DNA from: Chitinophaga pinensis
Lineage (GTDB): Bacteria > Bacteroidota > Bacteroidia > Chitinophagales > Chitinophagaceae
Assembly (NCBI GenBank): GCA_945862385.1
Contig: CAMAXV010000010.1
Span: 1 to 64,000 of the forward strand
Length of the DNA stretch: 64,000 nucleotides
Reading direction: 5' to 3'
This document shows, in pieces, positions 7,143-15,807 of this stretch; positions within the stretch are counted from its first letter, which is position 1; each line of letters opens with the position of its first letter. The position numbers were made by a program, and so were the translations under genes. The notes under the pieces are model-generated. The model made no database searches, was not told where the DNA came from, and saw only the letters and a program-made list of their open reading frames with translations.

Positions 7143-7901
7143 ATGGCGCTTTTCAACTCAAGTAATCCCACACTTTCTGAAAAATCCTTCAACAGGTCGG
7201 CTGCAGTGCCTGGCTCAGGAGTGATGACATTCCGTGGAACCCTCAATAAATTCGGTTTCCTCTTCATCATGGTGATGGCAACTGCTTTCTACGTCTGGAA
7301 CGAAGCCAGCGTTGGTAACAATGTGTCTGGTTATATCATGGGTGGAGCTATAGGCGGACTGGTTCTTGCCCTGGTGCTTATGTTCAAACCTACCCTTGCA
7401 CAATACCTGGCTCCGGCTTATGCGTTGCTCGAAGGTCTTGTAGTAGGTGGTATCTCTGCCATCTACAATGATGCTTTTGCCAAAGTGGCACCGGGCATTG
7501 TCATGCAGGCTGTAGTCCTCACTTTCGGAACTGCTATTGCCATGTACCTGCTTTTTACTTTCCGCATCATCCGCGTTACTGAACGGTTCCGCTCCATCAT
7601 GTTTGCAGCTATAGGTGGCATCGCCCTCTTTTACCTCATCACTTTCGTTCTTTCCCTTTTTGGTGTCAATATTTCCGGACTGCAACAAGGTAGCCTGCTG
7701 AGCATCGGTATATCCATCGCGATTACTGCCATTGCTGCTTTGAGTTTACTGCTTGACTTTGACAGGATAGAACAGGGTTCTGCCATGGGTGCTCCCAAAC
7801 ACATGGAATGGTATTGTGCCTTCGGATTGCTGGTAACCCTTGTTTGGTTGTATGTGGAAATCCTGCGTTTGCTGGGTAACCTGTACGGTCGTCGTGATTA
7901 A
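7143..7901 (+). CDS. Bax inhibitor-1/YccA family membrane protein
   Basis: A 252-residue inner-membrane protein. After a soluble N-terminus of about 25 residues with NPTLSEKSF, which is typical of the bacterial YccA-like branch, seven hydrophobic helices follow. The final segment DRIEQGSAMGAPKHMEWYCA followed by FGLLVTLVWLYVEILRLL matches the family C-terminus, with D-x-x-x-I-E-x-G and M-E-W-Y. Relatives act as pH-sensitive calcium leak channels or modulate FtsH; the role in this organism is unknown. It is divergent from korA with 84 bases between starts. Element copy B follows about 50 bases after the stop. Confidence 0.9.
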   Translation: MALFNSSNPTLSEKSFNRSAAVPGSGVMTFRGTLNKFGFLFIMVMATAFYVWNEASVGNNVSGYIMGGAIGGLVLALVLMFKPTLAQYLAPAYALLEGLVVGGISAIYNDAFAKVAPGIVMQAVVLTFGTAIAMYLLFTFRIIRVTERFRSIMFAAIGGIALFYLITFVLSLFGVNISGLQQGSLLSIGISIAITAIAALSLLLDFDRIEQGSAMGAPKHMEWYCAFGLLVTLVWLYVEILRLLGNLYGRRD

Positions 7902-7950
7902 GATTTGCTAAAATTGAAATGCAACCTGTTTGTCTTTTTATAATACAATA

Positions 7951-8130
7951 AACTCCCCTTTCGCCCTGGCGGATAGGTTTAGATAGGGGTGGTGGAATTA
8001 AACTCAAACTATGACTATCCTATAACCTGAGAAGTCTGTTAGTTATCTTATCCCACCACCCCGTCATTCATTCAACTTCGCCTTTGGCTCAGTTTCATTC
8101 ATGCCACCCCTCCTGGCCAGGAGGGGATTA
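7951..8130. repeat. Modular nested-palindrome element, copy B (degenerate left arm)
   Basis: The right half is intact: CCACCACCCCGTC, a variable hairpin (AACTTCGCC/GGCTCAGTT region), then GCCACCCCTCCTGGCCAGG continuing AGGGGA. The left arm begins ACTCCCCT but then departs to CGCCCTGGCGGATAGG before GGGGTGGTGG. The inner loop is replaced by about 60 bases of other sequence. It fills most of the 428-base gap between the BI-1-like gene and the adhesin; the rest is AT-rich leader without recognisable sites. Confidence 0.75.
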
Positions 8131-8328
8131 TTCCAAGATTTTCATATTACCTCCGGATTAGGAGAATTTTGATAAATAAGTTGCAAAAACTACCATAATT
8201 GGACTTTTTTGCGCAGTTTTACAGTCGTACTTCTGCTGTTTTGTGAAAAACCGGCTTTTTTTTGTGGAAACCTGTTTCCCCCAAAGTCTTTCCCAATCCT
8301 TACCAATTTTAAAATTTTAATCCGGCGT

Positions 8329-11300
8329 ATGCTGAAATCTAATCATCCTTTCAGGTTGATGGTTGTTACATTTTTTGTAATCTTAACAGGACTCCTGCAG
8401 GCTGTTTATGCCCAGGGTGGTCGGAATGGGAATGGTGAAGGTGGTGTGGTAGATCTGGTACTTACCAAGCAGGCAGACAGAACAGCAGCAAGGGTTGGCA
8501 GCAGGATTATATTTACCATAAAACTGAAAAATACGGGTCTATCCAAAACTGATGATGTAACTGTTTCGGACCTGCTTCCTTCAGGGTTTAGCTTCATTTC
8601 TTCTTCAAGTCCGCAGGCATATAACCCCGTTACAGGAGAATGGGATGCTGATGATCTCCGCGCGGGTGATTCTATCTCACTTCTAGTTGTCGCTTTGGTG
8701 AACCCTATAACCCCTGCATCAAACTATACAAACGTTGCATTCATTGCCGATAAAAAAAATAACGACCCGCAACCCCTCAATGATACCGCCAGGGTTAAAA
8801 TAGCGGTATATGATTTTACAGTTTCCTCATCCATCATTTGCGCTCAGTCAGCCGCAGCACTTACTGCCAGTTCCATCAATCTTGTCAATCCCGTTTTCAG
8901 GTGGTATGCTGATCAGGGGTTGTCTCAATTGGTGTTTACAGGCGCAAACTTCACAACTTCCAAACTGGAAACTGATCAAATTTATTACGTAACCGTTAGT
9001 GGAGATAATATTCCGGCAGACGCTGATCCGCTGGTTTCAACAGTGCGCGTTTTACCTTCACCAGTTGCTCCTCTGGTTAGTGTGCTTCAACCCACCTGTT
9101 TAACAGTGTCCGGATCCATAACCGTAGCAGCTCCTTTACTGGCAGGTTTCCTGTATAGTGTTGATGGTATTTCATTCACAAATACATCAGGTGTTTTCAG
9201 CGGGTTATCTGCCGGCACTTACAATGTTTATATAAAGTCACCGAATGGCTGTGTGGGTGCCCCCACCCAGGTAGTACTGAATGCACAGCCCTTGCCTCCT
9301 GCATCACCGTCCTTGTCTGTTGTTCAACCTACCTGCAGCAATGGTGCTGGGAAAATAACGGTTAGTTCTCCCCGAAACGCGGGTTACCGTTTCAGTATTG
9401 ATGGTGTTGATTTCAGTGATTCGACTGGTGTATTCACGAACTTATTACCGGGTACATATACCGTTTCTGTAAAGGGAATGGGTGGATGTATCAGCGGTAC
9501 TACAACTGCTGTAATTGAGCAGAATCCGCTGGTTCCTGCTGCACCTGTTGTTGCAGTTACTCAACCTGCTTGTCCGTCTCAAACAGGAACCATTACCATC
9601 ACGTCACCTCTTGGTACAGGATATACGTATAGTTTGGATGGAAATACGTTTATCAACCAGACTGGTGTATTTACTTCACTTGTTCCGGCAACTTATTCTA
9701 TCTATGTAAAGAATGCAGATGGCTGTGTAAGTGCTGCCACTGCAGCAACTATAAACTTGCCTGTGGCGAATGAACCAAAGCTGACGATTACACCAGCGGG
9801 CTCTACGCAGATATGTTCCGGTGGCAGTGTTGTTCTAACAGCTGGTGAAGCGGAAAGCTACCAGTGGTATAAATATGGCATTGCCCTTACCGGTGAGCAG
9901 TCGAAAAGCTATACCGCAATTTCTGAAGGCGTATTTACAGTTAGTCGCCGCAGCAGCACAGGTTGTTTGTCACAGCCAAGCGAAGGCATCCTGGTTACGG
10001 TTGCACCGCAACCTGCACAGCCTGTGCTATATGCTGATAAACTAACCGTATGTGCTGATGACAGTATCCGCCTGCAAGCGGTATCAAATCAACCTGTGCA
10101 ATGGTTGAAAGACGGGAATACCATTGCGAACATAAGCGGTTATACGCTGGTGGTAAAAGAGGGTGGTAGTTATACCGTGCAAACAACCGGTTTGGGTGCT
10201 TGTTTAGGTGCAACAAGCAATGCTGTTTTTATTCAGGTTTTACCGAAACCAGAACTGCCATCATTGGAGATTGCACAACCAGATTGTTTCAGACCAGGTA
10301 TCATCAATGTAACAGCGCCGCTGTCTCCTGGTAATTTATACAGTATAGCCGGAACAGGCACTTTTAATACATCAGGTGTTTTCAGCGGGTTATCTGCCGG
10401 CACCTACAATGTTTATATCAAATCACCGAATGGCTGTGTGGGACCCTCCACTCAGGTAGTACTGAATGCGCAGCCTTTGCCTCCTTCAGCACCATCCTTG
10501 TCTGTTGTTCAACCTACGTGTAGCAATGGTGCTGGGAAAATAACGGTTAGTTCTCCCCGGAATGCGGGTTACCGTTTCAGTATTGATGGTGTTGACTTCA
10601 GTGATTCGACTGGTGTATTCACGAACTTATTACCGGGTACCTATACTGTTTCAGTAAAGGGATTGGGGGGATGTATCAGCGGTATTACAACTGCTGTAAT
10701 TGAGCAGAACCCGCTGGTGCCTGCTGCGCCAATTGTTGCCGTTACACAGCCTGCTTGTCCGTCTCAAAGCGGAACCATCACCATCACGTCACCAGTGGGT
10801 GCCGGATATACGTACAGTCTGGATGGAAATACGTTTATCAACCAGACGGGTGTATTTACTTCACTTGTTCCGGGAACTTATTCAATCTACGTAAAGAATG
10901 CAGATGGCTGTGTAAGTGCCTCCACTGCAGCCACGATCAACCTGCCGGTGGTAAATGAACCAAAACTGACTATTACCCCAGCAGGCTCCACGCAGATCTG
11001 TTCCGGAGGCAGTGTTATACTTACAGCTGGTGAAGCGGACAGCTACCAGTGGTATAAATACGGCATTGCGCTTGCCGGTGCACAGTCGCAAACCTATACC
11101 GCAATTTCTGAAGGCGTATTTACAGTGAGTCGCCGCAGCAGCACAGGTTGTTTGTCGCAGCCAAGCGAAGGCATCCTGATTACCGTTGCACCTCAGCTCG
11201 CGCAACCAGTGCTGTATGCAGAAAGGCGTTCTATTTGCGCAGGAGACAGTGCCGTTTTGGTTTCCGGTGCTCCGGCGCCATTGCAGTGGTTCAGAGATGG

Positions 11301-12669
11301 TGTGCTGATCGATGGGCAAACTGATTATACGCTTGTGGTTAAGCAGACTGGTGTTTATACAGTAAAATCAGTTTCAACGCTTGGATGTACTTCACTGCAA
11401 TCCAATCCTGTGCTGTTGCAGGTGCTTGATAGTCCGGATCAGCCTTCTGTAGAGCTCACACAGCCTGATTGTTTTAACAGGGGAATCATCAAGATTAAAT
11501 CACCACTTGCTTCGGGATATCTTTATAGCATTGATGGTGTGACTTATACCAATACCTCCGGATCATTTACCGGAATGGCAGACGGTACCTATCATGTGGC
11601 TGTAAAAGCTGCCAATGGTTGTGTCAGTGCGCATACTCAAGTAACCATTGAATCAACACCTATCAATGATACCTTGCTCACCATAACAGCCGGCAGCTCA
11701 ACGCAGTTATGTCCAGGTGGTTCAGTTTTGCTTACTGCCAGTTCAGCAGCAAGCTACCAGTGGTACCAGAATGGCATTGCTGTTGCCGGTGCCAATATGC
11801 AAACTTATACCGTGTCTGGTGATGGTGTATTCACTGTTTCAAGGAGAAATGAAGGGAGCTGTATTTACCCCCAAAGTATGGGTGTTTCGGTGCGTATTGT
11901 GCAACCTCCTGCTGCACCTGTAATCTCATCCCCCAAACAACTGATATGTGCTGGTGAAACAATAGTCATACAGTCGAGCCAGGCTTTTGCTTTGCAATGG
12001 TTCAGAAACGGACAACCCATTGCCGGTGCCAATGCTGTTCAGCTTCAGGTTCAGGCTTCCGGAACCTATGTTGCCCAGGCCGCAAATAGTGCAGGTTGCA
12101 TCAGCACTTTCAGCAATCCGGTTGTAGTCACAGTTATCGATCTGCCGGCAACACCTGTGCTGGAGATTGACGGAACCACGCAGTTTTGTAAGGATGAAAC
12201 AAGGTTGCTGAAGGTGAAACAAATCCCGCCTGCACACACAATACAATGGTTCCGTAACAATACATTGATACCGGGTGTCTTTTCAGATACCCTGCGGATA
12301 AACGACGGTGCTGCTTATCGGGTGACTTTAACAAACAGCAATGGATGTCCTTCAACACCTTCCAATACTGTGCTTACAGCGGTTGTTTGTGTTACGGGTA
12401 TTTATGTGCCTGATGTGTTTACGCCCAATGGTGATGGCATCAACGATATTATAAAGCCCATTACACCTGGAATCAGGAAGTTTAAGTGGTTCAGAATCTA
12501 CAACAGGTGGGGTAACCTCGTTTTTGAGTCTGCCGATGCGCAGAAAGGATGGGATGGTAAATTCCGTGGCAAAGAGCAACCGGCTGAAACCTATATATGG
12601 GTTGTGGAAGGGGCAGATAGCAGGGGTATAAGTATAAAAAAGACTGGTATGTTAAATCTGGTACGATAG
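8329..12669 (+). CDS. Giant T9SS-secreted adhesin-like protein (DUF11, SprB-like and Ig-like repeats, type B sorting domain)
   Basis: 1446 residues from the ATG at 8329, chosen because it is followed by a clean signal peptide (LMVVTFFVILTGLLQAVYAQ); an upstream TTG at 8209 would bury that peptide. Order: signal peptide; DUF11-type domain (about 35-155); a first Ig-like domain; then alternating SprB-like modules (QPTC...GTYNVYIKSPNGC) and Ig-like modules (QWYKYGIAL...YTAISEGVFTVSRR). The last 95 residues are the gliding-motility-associated type B sorting domain (VPDVFTPNGDGIND, FKWFRIYNRWGNLVFE, WDGKF, Y-x-W). The C-terminal domain predicts export by the type IX system and anchoring or release at the cell surface. 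A 1185-bp period is duplicated inside the gene. The stop TAG overlaps the GTG start of the PorP/SprF gene, so the two are translationally coupled. Confidence 0.9.
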   Translation: MLKSNHPFRLMVVTFFVILTGLLQAVYAQGGRNGNGEGGVVDLVLTKQADRTAARVGSRIIFTIKLKNTGLSKTDDVTVSDLLPSGFSFISSSSPQAYNPVTGEWDADDLRAGDSISLLVVALVNPITPASNYTNVAFIADKKNNDPQPLNDTARVKIAVYDFTVSSSIICAQSAAALTASSINLVNPVFRWYADQGLSQLVFTGANFTTSKLETDQIYYVTVSGDNIPADADPLVSTVRVLPSPVAPLVSVLQPTCLTVSGSITVAAPLLAGFLYSVDGISFTNTSGVFSGLSAGTYNVYIKSPNGCVGAPTQVVLNAQPLPPASPSLSVVQPTCSNGAGKITVSSPRNAGYRFSIDGVDFSDSTGVFTNLLPGTYTVSVKGMGGCISGTTTAVIEQNPLVPAAPVVAVTQPACPSQTGTITITSPLGTGYTYSLDGNTFINQTGVFTSLVPATYSIYVKNADGCVSAATAATINLPVANEPKLTITPAGSTQICSGGSVVLTAGEAESYQWYKYGIALTGEQSKSYTAISEGVFTVSRRSSTGCLSQPSEGILVTVAPQPAQPVLYADKLTVCADDSIRLQAVSNQPVQWLKDGNTIANISGYTLVVKEGGSYTVQTTGLGACLGATSNAVFIQVLPKPELPSLEIAQPDCFRPGIINVTAPLSPGNLYSIAGTGTFNTSGVFSGLSAGTYNVYIKSPNGCVGPSTQVVLNAQPLPPSAPSLSVVQPTCSNGAGKITVSSPRNAGYRFSIDGVDFSDSTGVFTNLLPGTYTVSVKGLGGCISGITTAVIEQNPLVPAAPIVAVTQPACPSQSGTITITSPVGAGYTYSLDGNTFINQTGVFTSLVPGTYSIYVKNADGCVSASTAATINLPVVNEPKLTITPAGSTQICSGGSVILTAGEADSYQWYKYGIALAGAQSQTYTAISEGVFTVSRRSSTGCLSQPSEGILITVAPQLAQPVLYAERRSICAGDSAVLVSGAPAPLQWFRDGVLIDGQTDYTLVVKQTGVYTVKSVSTLGCTSLQSNPVLLQVLDSPDQPSVELTQPDCFNRGIIKIKSPLASGYLYSIDGVTYTNTSGSFTGMADGTYHVAVKAANGCVSAHTQVTIESTPINDTLLTITAGSSTQLCPGGSVLLTASSAASYQWYQNGIAVAGANMQTYTVSGDGVFTVSRRNEGSCIYPQSMGVSVRIVQPPAAPVISSPKQLICAGETIVIQSSQAFALQWFRNGQPIAGANAVQLQVQASGTYVAQAANSAGCISTFSNPVVVTVIDLPATPVLEIDGTTQFCKDETRLLKVKQIPPAHTIQWFRNNTLIPGVFSDTLRINDGAAYRVTLTNSNGCPSTPSNTVLTAVVCVTGIYVPDVFTPNGDGINDIIKPITPGIRKFKWFRIYNRWGNLVFESADAQKGWDGKFRGKEQPAETYIWVVEGADSRGISIKKTGMLNLVR
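9184..11222 (+). repeat. 1185-bp tandem duplication inside the adhesin gene
   Basis: The stretch 9184 to about 10037 recurs at 10369 to about 11222 with high nucleotide identity and a constant offset of 1185 bases (395 codons). Each copy contains the end of one SprB-like module, two further SprB-like modules and an Ig-like module. Differences are scattered and mostly synonymous or conservative. Confidence 0.9.
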
Positions 12670-13664
12670 TGAAAAGGATAAACAAAACGATAAAAATAGG
12701 TTTGTTCACAGTTTGTCTGCTTGTGCAGGGGATGATCCTTGCCGCACAAGATTTTCTTTATGCTGATGTGCAGACCATGAACCTCTGGTATAACCCATCA
12801 CTCAAAACCAGTAAAGAAGGAGATATCCGGTTCAATTATAAAGATATCAAATACCGTTCCATCTCAGCCTTCAGCAATGGCAATGCCATATTATCACTGC
12901 CTTTTGTTAAGCAGGATAAGGATGCCCAGGCAGGCCGCAAAGGTTTTTTCTCAGCCACAGCTGCTGGTGCATTCGACCGCTCCAATAGGGGTGCTTTCCG
13001 GCACTCAACCGGGATGCTTGGTATTGCCTATGCACAACAACTCACTGCTGACCAGGTATATCTGGCACTGGGATTTCAGGGTACCACTACCACTGCCTCT
13101 TTTGGAGGTATTACAGGTATGTTTCCGGATCAGTTTGATGCATACGGACCGCTTTCTGTTGTCTCGCAGGATCCTTTGCAGGCGCAAAGGTCTTTAAACT
13201 GGGTTTCATTTCACAGCGGGCTGTCTTTCTTTCAGCAATCTGAGCAGCGAGACTGGTACCTGGGTGCGAGTGCCAGACACCTGAATAATCCCTATACCAA
13301 TGAACAGAAGACTGCAGACTACAGACTGGCCACTCAGTTCAGTGTGCAGGGCGGACTAACCGTGAAGAATGAGCTACACCAGTTTGGGGTGTACAGCATT
13401 ATCAACTGGAAGTCAGAAGCCTCAGAATACCTGCTTGGCGCGCGTTTCGGGAGAACCATCGATCCGCCGGCAGACGGGCATGAGGGCACTGCACTTTATT
13501 TCGGACTGGGTTTCAGGTTACGGGATGCCATCATCCCGAATCTCCAGATGAAATTCAATAAAACAATTGTCGGTTTTCACTATGATATCAACATTTCCGG
13601 ACTCCGTGCAGCGGGATATACCCGTCAGGGTTTTGAACTGGTGGTATCTAGAAAACTCTATTGA
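12669..13664 (+). CDS. PorP/SprF family type IX secretion outer-membrane protein
   Basis: A 331-residue protein starting at GTG inside TAGTG, overlapping the adhesin stop by one base. A signal peptide (IGLFTVCLLVQGMILAAQDF) precedes the PorP/SprF pattern: QTMNLWYNPSLKTS near the start, repeated outer-membrane strands, GMLGIAYAQQL, FHSGLSFF, YLGASARHLNNPY, the late GFHYDINISGL, and a C-terminal strand ending in FELVVSRKLY. SprF is needed for secretion or attachment of the SprB adhesin; genes of this type commonly lie directly after type B sorting-domain proteins, as here. It probably serves as the dedicated surface anchor or export partner of the adhesin. Confidence 0.9.
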   Translation: MKRINKTIKIGLFTVCLLVQGMILAAQDFLYADVQTMNLWYNPSLKTSKEGDIRFNYKDIKYRSISAFSNGNAILSLPFVKQDKDAQAGRKGFFSATAAGAFDRSNRGAFRHSTGMLGIAYAQQLTADQVYLALGFQGTTTTASFGGITGMFPDQFDAYGPLSVVSQDPLQAQRSLNWVSFHSGLSFFQQSEQRDWYLGASARHLNNPYTNEQKTADYRLATQFSVQGGLTVKNELHQFGVYSIINWKSEASEYLLGARFGRTIDPPADGHEGTALYFGLGFRLRDAIIPNLQMKFNKTIVGFHYDINISGLRAAGYTRQGFELVVSRKLY

Positions 13665-13670
13665 TCAAGC

Positions 13671-15038
13671 ATGTTTAAATACCCCTATATGAAATCATTC
13701 AGGATAAAATGGCCACTGCTGACGCTGATGCTGGTCATGGCTTCCGTTTCCTATGCGCAACAGCTTCCTGTTCAGCCTAAACTAACAGTTGTTAATCCGA
13801 ATAAATGGACACAGTTCGGATTGAATAAACTGCATGTGCAGGATTTTGGAATCGGAGAACAATATGCAGATACCTGTACCACCTGCCTGGAGAATGGTTC
13901 TTTTTTGGGTAGGGCCAACACTACTACGGGAATAAGTTTCTACATGAATCGTTCTGAAAAATTTTCTTTCAGCACAGATTTCGGTATTGGCTATGGTTAC
14001 ATCTCCCGTAATAATCCCGAAGCCACTGATAAGCAACGCGGATGGTCTTCAAGCCTGCGTACTGATTTCTATTATCATTTTTACGACAGCCGGCTCCAGG
14101 TTCAGCCTTTCCTCTTTGGTGCCCTGCAGGGATCACTAAAACGTGGTACTGCTTTTGTTTCTGCTCCTGTAGGACTTGGTGCCAGGTATATGGTGTTCAA
14201 CAACCAGGGCATGATTACGGCGCAAGTGGGGTATGGACTCGGCATCACCCAGCGGATGCGGAATCATGTCTCCTATTCCTGGGGACTCTATATCGGTATA
14301 GGTAAAAGGAAGAAAGATGCTGATAAGAAAGAAATATTGCCGCCCCCGGATGCTGATTCAGACGGTGTTACAGACAGCCTCGATGCCTGTCCATTTGAAC
14401 GCGGACCGCGCACCAACAAAGGTTGTCCGGTTCTGGACCGTGATGGTGATGGCATGGCTGATAAGTTTGATAAATGTCCTGAAATAAAGGGACCTATCAG
14501 CAATGATGGTTGTCCAATTAACGACCGCGATAAAGATGGCATTGATGATGCGAACGACAGGTGTCCGGATATTGCCGGAACGCCAGGCGGCAGTGGATGC
14601 CCGGGAGATACGCTGAAAGTGGAAGTACCACGCAGGGAGGAAAAACCTTTTTCTACCTGGCGGCAAGACGGCAATCGGTTTATTAGTGTCACAGGAGACA
14701 GCATCAAATACATCATTCATTTTGATTTTGACAAATACAACCTCATTCAAAACAGTTTTGACATGCTCAATGAGGTTGTTACTTTCATCAAAACAAACTC
14801 GAATTTTGAATGTGTGTTAGAAGGCCATACTGATCTGGAAGGTGATACCGATTACAACCTGAAACTCTCTGAACGCAGGGTGCGTAATACAAAAAACTAC
14901 CTGATGAGTTATGGAGTCAAACCCGGCAGGCTCTCTACAAATTACTATGGTAAGTCAAGACCTGTTGTTTCCAGTTTTGATGAGAATATCTCCTGGATGA
15001 ACCGCAGGGTGGAGGTGATGTTGGTGAGGAAGAGGTGA
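13671..15038 (+). CDS. OmpA-family peptidoglycan-associated outer-membrane protein with TSP3 repeats
   Basis: 455 residues; ATG 13671 gives MFKYPYMKSF, while an internal ATG at 13689 leaves a tidier signal peptide (ends SVSYAQ). The N-terminal half looks like a small beta barrel (FSFSTDFGIGYGYISRNN onward). Then come three calcium-binding thrombospondin type 3 repeats (DSDGVTDSLDACPFERG, DRDGDGMADKFDKCPE, DRDKDGIDDANDRCPD). The C-terminal OmpA domain holds IHFDFDKYN, LEGHTDLEGDTDYNLKLSER and MNRRVEVMLV, with the peptidoglycan-contacting D and R positions kept. It probably ties the adhesin/PorP complex to the cell wall. It lies 6 bases after the PorP/SprF gene. Repeat copy d follows the stop. 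Confidence 0.9.
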   Translation: MFKYPYMKSFRIKWPLLTLMLVMASVSYAQQLPVQPKLTVVNPNKWTQFGLNKLHVQDFGIGEQYADTCTTCLENGSFLGRANTTTGISFYMNRSEKFSFSTDFGIGYGYISRNNPEATDKQRGWSSSLRTDFYYHFYDSRLQVQPFLFGALQGSLKRGTAFVSAPVGLGARYMVFNNQGMITAQVGYGLGITQRMRNHVSYSWGLYIGIGKRKKDADKKEILPPPDADSDGVTDSLDACPFERGPRTNKGCPVLDRDGDGMADKFDKCPEIKGPISNDGCPINDRDKDGIDDANDRCPDIAGTPGGSGCPGDTLKVEVPRREEKPFSTWRQDGNRFISVTGDSIKYIIHFDFDKYNLIQNSFDMLNEVVTFIKTNSNFECVLEGHTDLEGDTDYNLKLSERRVRNTKNYLMSYGVKPGRLSTNYYGKSRPVVSSFDENISWMNRRVEVMLVRKR

Positions 15039-15040
15039 TT

Positions 15041-15080
15041 AAACAGCCGGATACAAGGCACAAGGCACGAGGCACGAGGT
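15041..15080 (+). repeat. Stop-adjacent GGCACRAGG repeat array (copy d)
   Basis: Two bases after the OmpA-like gene's stop comes ACAGCCGGATACAAGG, followed by GCACAAGG, GCACGAGG and GCACGAGG. It lies between the stop codons of convergent genes. Confidence 0.8.
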
Positions 15081-15091
15081 TGATGGGGTGT

Positions 15092-15499
15092 TTACTTTTC
15101 CAGAAACTCCCCTGCAGTCATGACAGGAATAAACGAATTTTTGAAATCCTTTTTGTTTCGGGTAATAATTACATCAGCACCATAGTTGATGGCGGTGAAA
15201 TATTGAAGTCCGTCTTCAAAATCGTTAAAATCGGCCGCCAGGGCCAACTCAATCGATTTATCTTCAAGTGGCAATACCGTTACCAGAACTTTAAAAATCG
15301 ACATGTATTTTTTTACTTCCACATCCCGGTGATGCCTTGATATTGAATAATAGGCATTGGCAAAAGTGAGAGCCGAAATACATAATTCAACTTCTTTTCT
15401 GTCGCCACGGGAAAATAATTCTTGTGCATCCGTGTAAAAAGGAATCCTTTTTGCCAGCAGATCGATGACAATGTTGGTATCCAGGAAAACTTTTTCCAT
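15092..15499 (-). CDS. PIN-domain toxin (VapC-like)
   Basis: 135 residues with a PIN-domain ribonuclease fold. The first acidic residue sits in KVFLDTNIVIDLLAKR, and the later ones in DFNDFEDGLQYFTAINYGAD and VIITRNKKDF. These are the metal-binding aspartates of VapC-type Mg2+-dependent RNases. Its ATG overlaps the TGA of the upstream 79-residue gene (TGATG), the usual toxin-antitoxin coupling. It converges on the OmpA-like gene. RNA target unknown. Confidence 0.88.
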   Translation of the reverse strand: MEKVFLDTNIVIDLLAKRIPFYTDAQELFSRGDRKEVELCISALTFANAYYSISRHHRDVEVKKYMSIFKVLVTVLPLEDKSIELALAADFNDFEDGLQYFTAINYGADVIITRNKKDFKNSFIPVMTAGEFLEK

Positions 15500-15738
15500 C
15501 AGGAATATTTTTTATCAATAAAATTCCTGTAATCCTGTCTTTCATCAAATTGATCGGGAATGATGCCGGTCAGACTTTCTACCAATGGCGTTACGTTAGA
15601 TTTTTTTTGCGATATACGTGTAACTGAATCCAGGTAGGTCTCAATCAATTTGGAGAGGCTAACACCATGCTCACGCGCATAGTGTTTAGCCTCTTCAATG
15701 ATTTGTTTATCGATATTGAGGGTAAGTTTGGTATTCAT
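15499..15738 (-). CDS. DUF6364-type antitoxin
   Basis: A 79-residue protein with an N-terminal ribbon-helix-helix-like segment (TKLTLNIDKQIIEEAKHYAR, then EHGVSLSKLIETYLDS) and a variable C-terminal tail. This is the pattern of DUF6364 proteins paired with PIN toxins in Bacteroidota. The N-terminus would bind DNA as a dimer and the tail would neutralise the toxin. It is placed first in the operon and overlaps the toxin by one base. Regulation is probably by autorepression at the sites described at 15744-15777. Confidence 0.85.
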   Translation of the reverse strand: MNTKLTLNIDKQIIEEAKHYAREHGVSLSKLIETYLDSVTRISQKKSNVTPLVESLTGIIPDQFDERQDYRNFIDKKYS

Positions 15739-15743
15739 AGATT

Positions 15744-15777
15744 CAAAATTACGTAAATAAAGTTTGAAACATTACGT
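15744..15777 (-). promoter_or_regulatory. Candidate promoter and operator of the PIN toxin-antitoxin operon
   Basis: On the minus strand TAATTTTG (15751-15744) fits the -7 consensus TAnnTTTG and lies so close to the antitoxin ATG that the transcript would be nearly leaderless. Two direct plus-strand copies of ATTACGT (15748-15754 and 15771-15777), 23 bases apart, about two helical turns, are candidate half-sites for the antitoxin. Confidence 0.4.
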
Positions 15778-15807
15778 GTAACATTTTTCCCTCGTGCCTT
15801 TCACTCA

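Noticed and set aside
8209-8328. Longer start (TTG 8209) for the adhesin
   Set aside because: The extra 40 residues would bury the signal peptide that begins at the ATG 8329.
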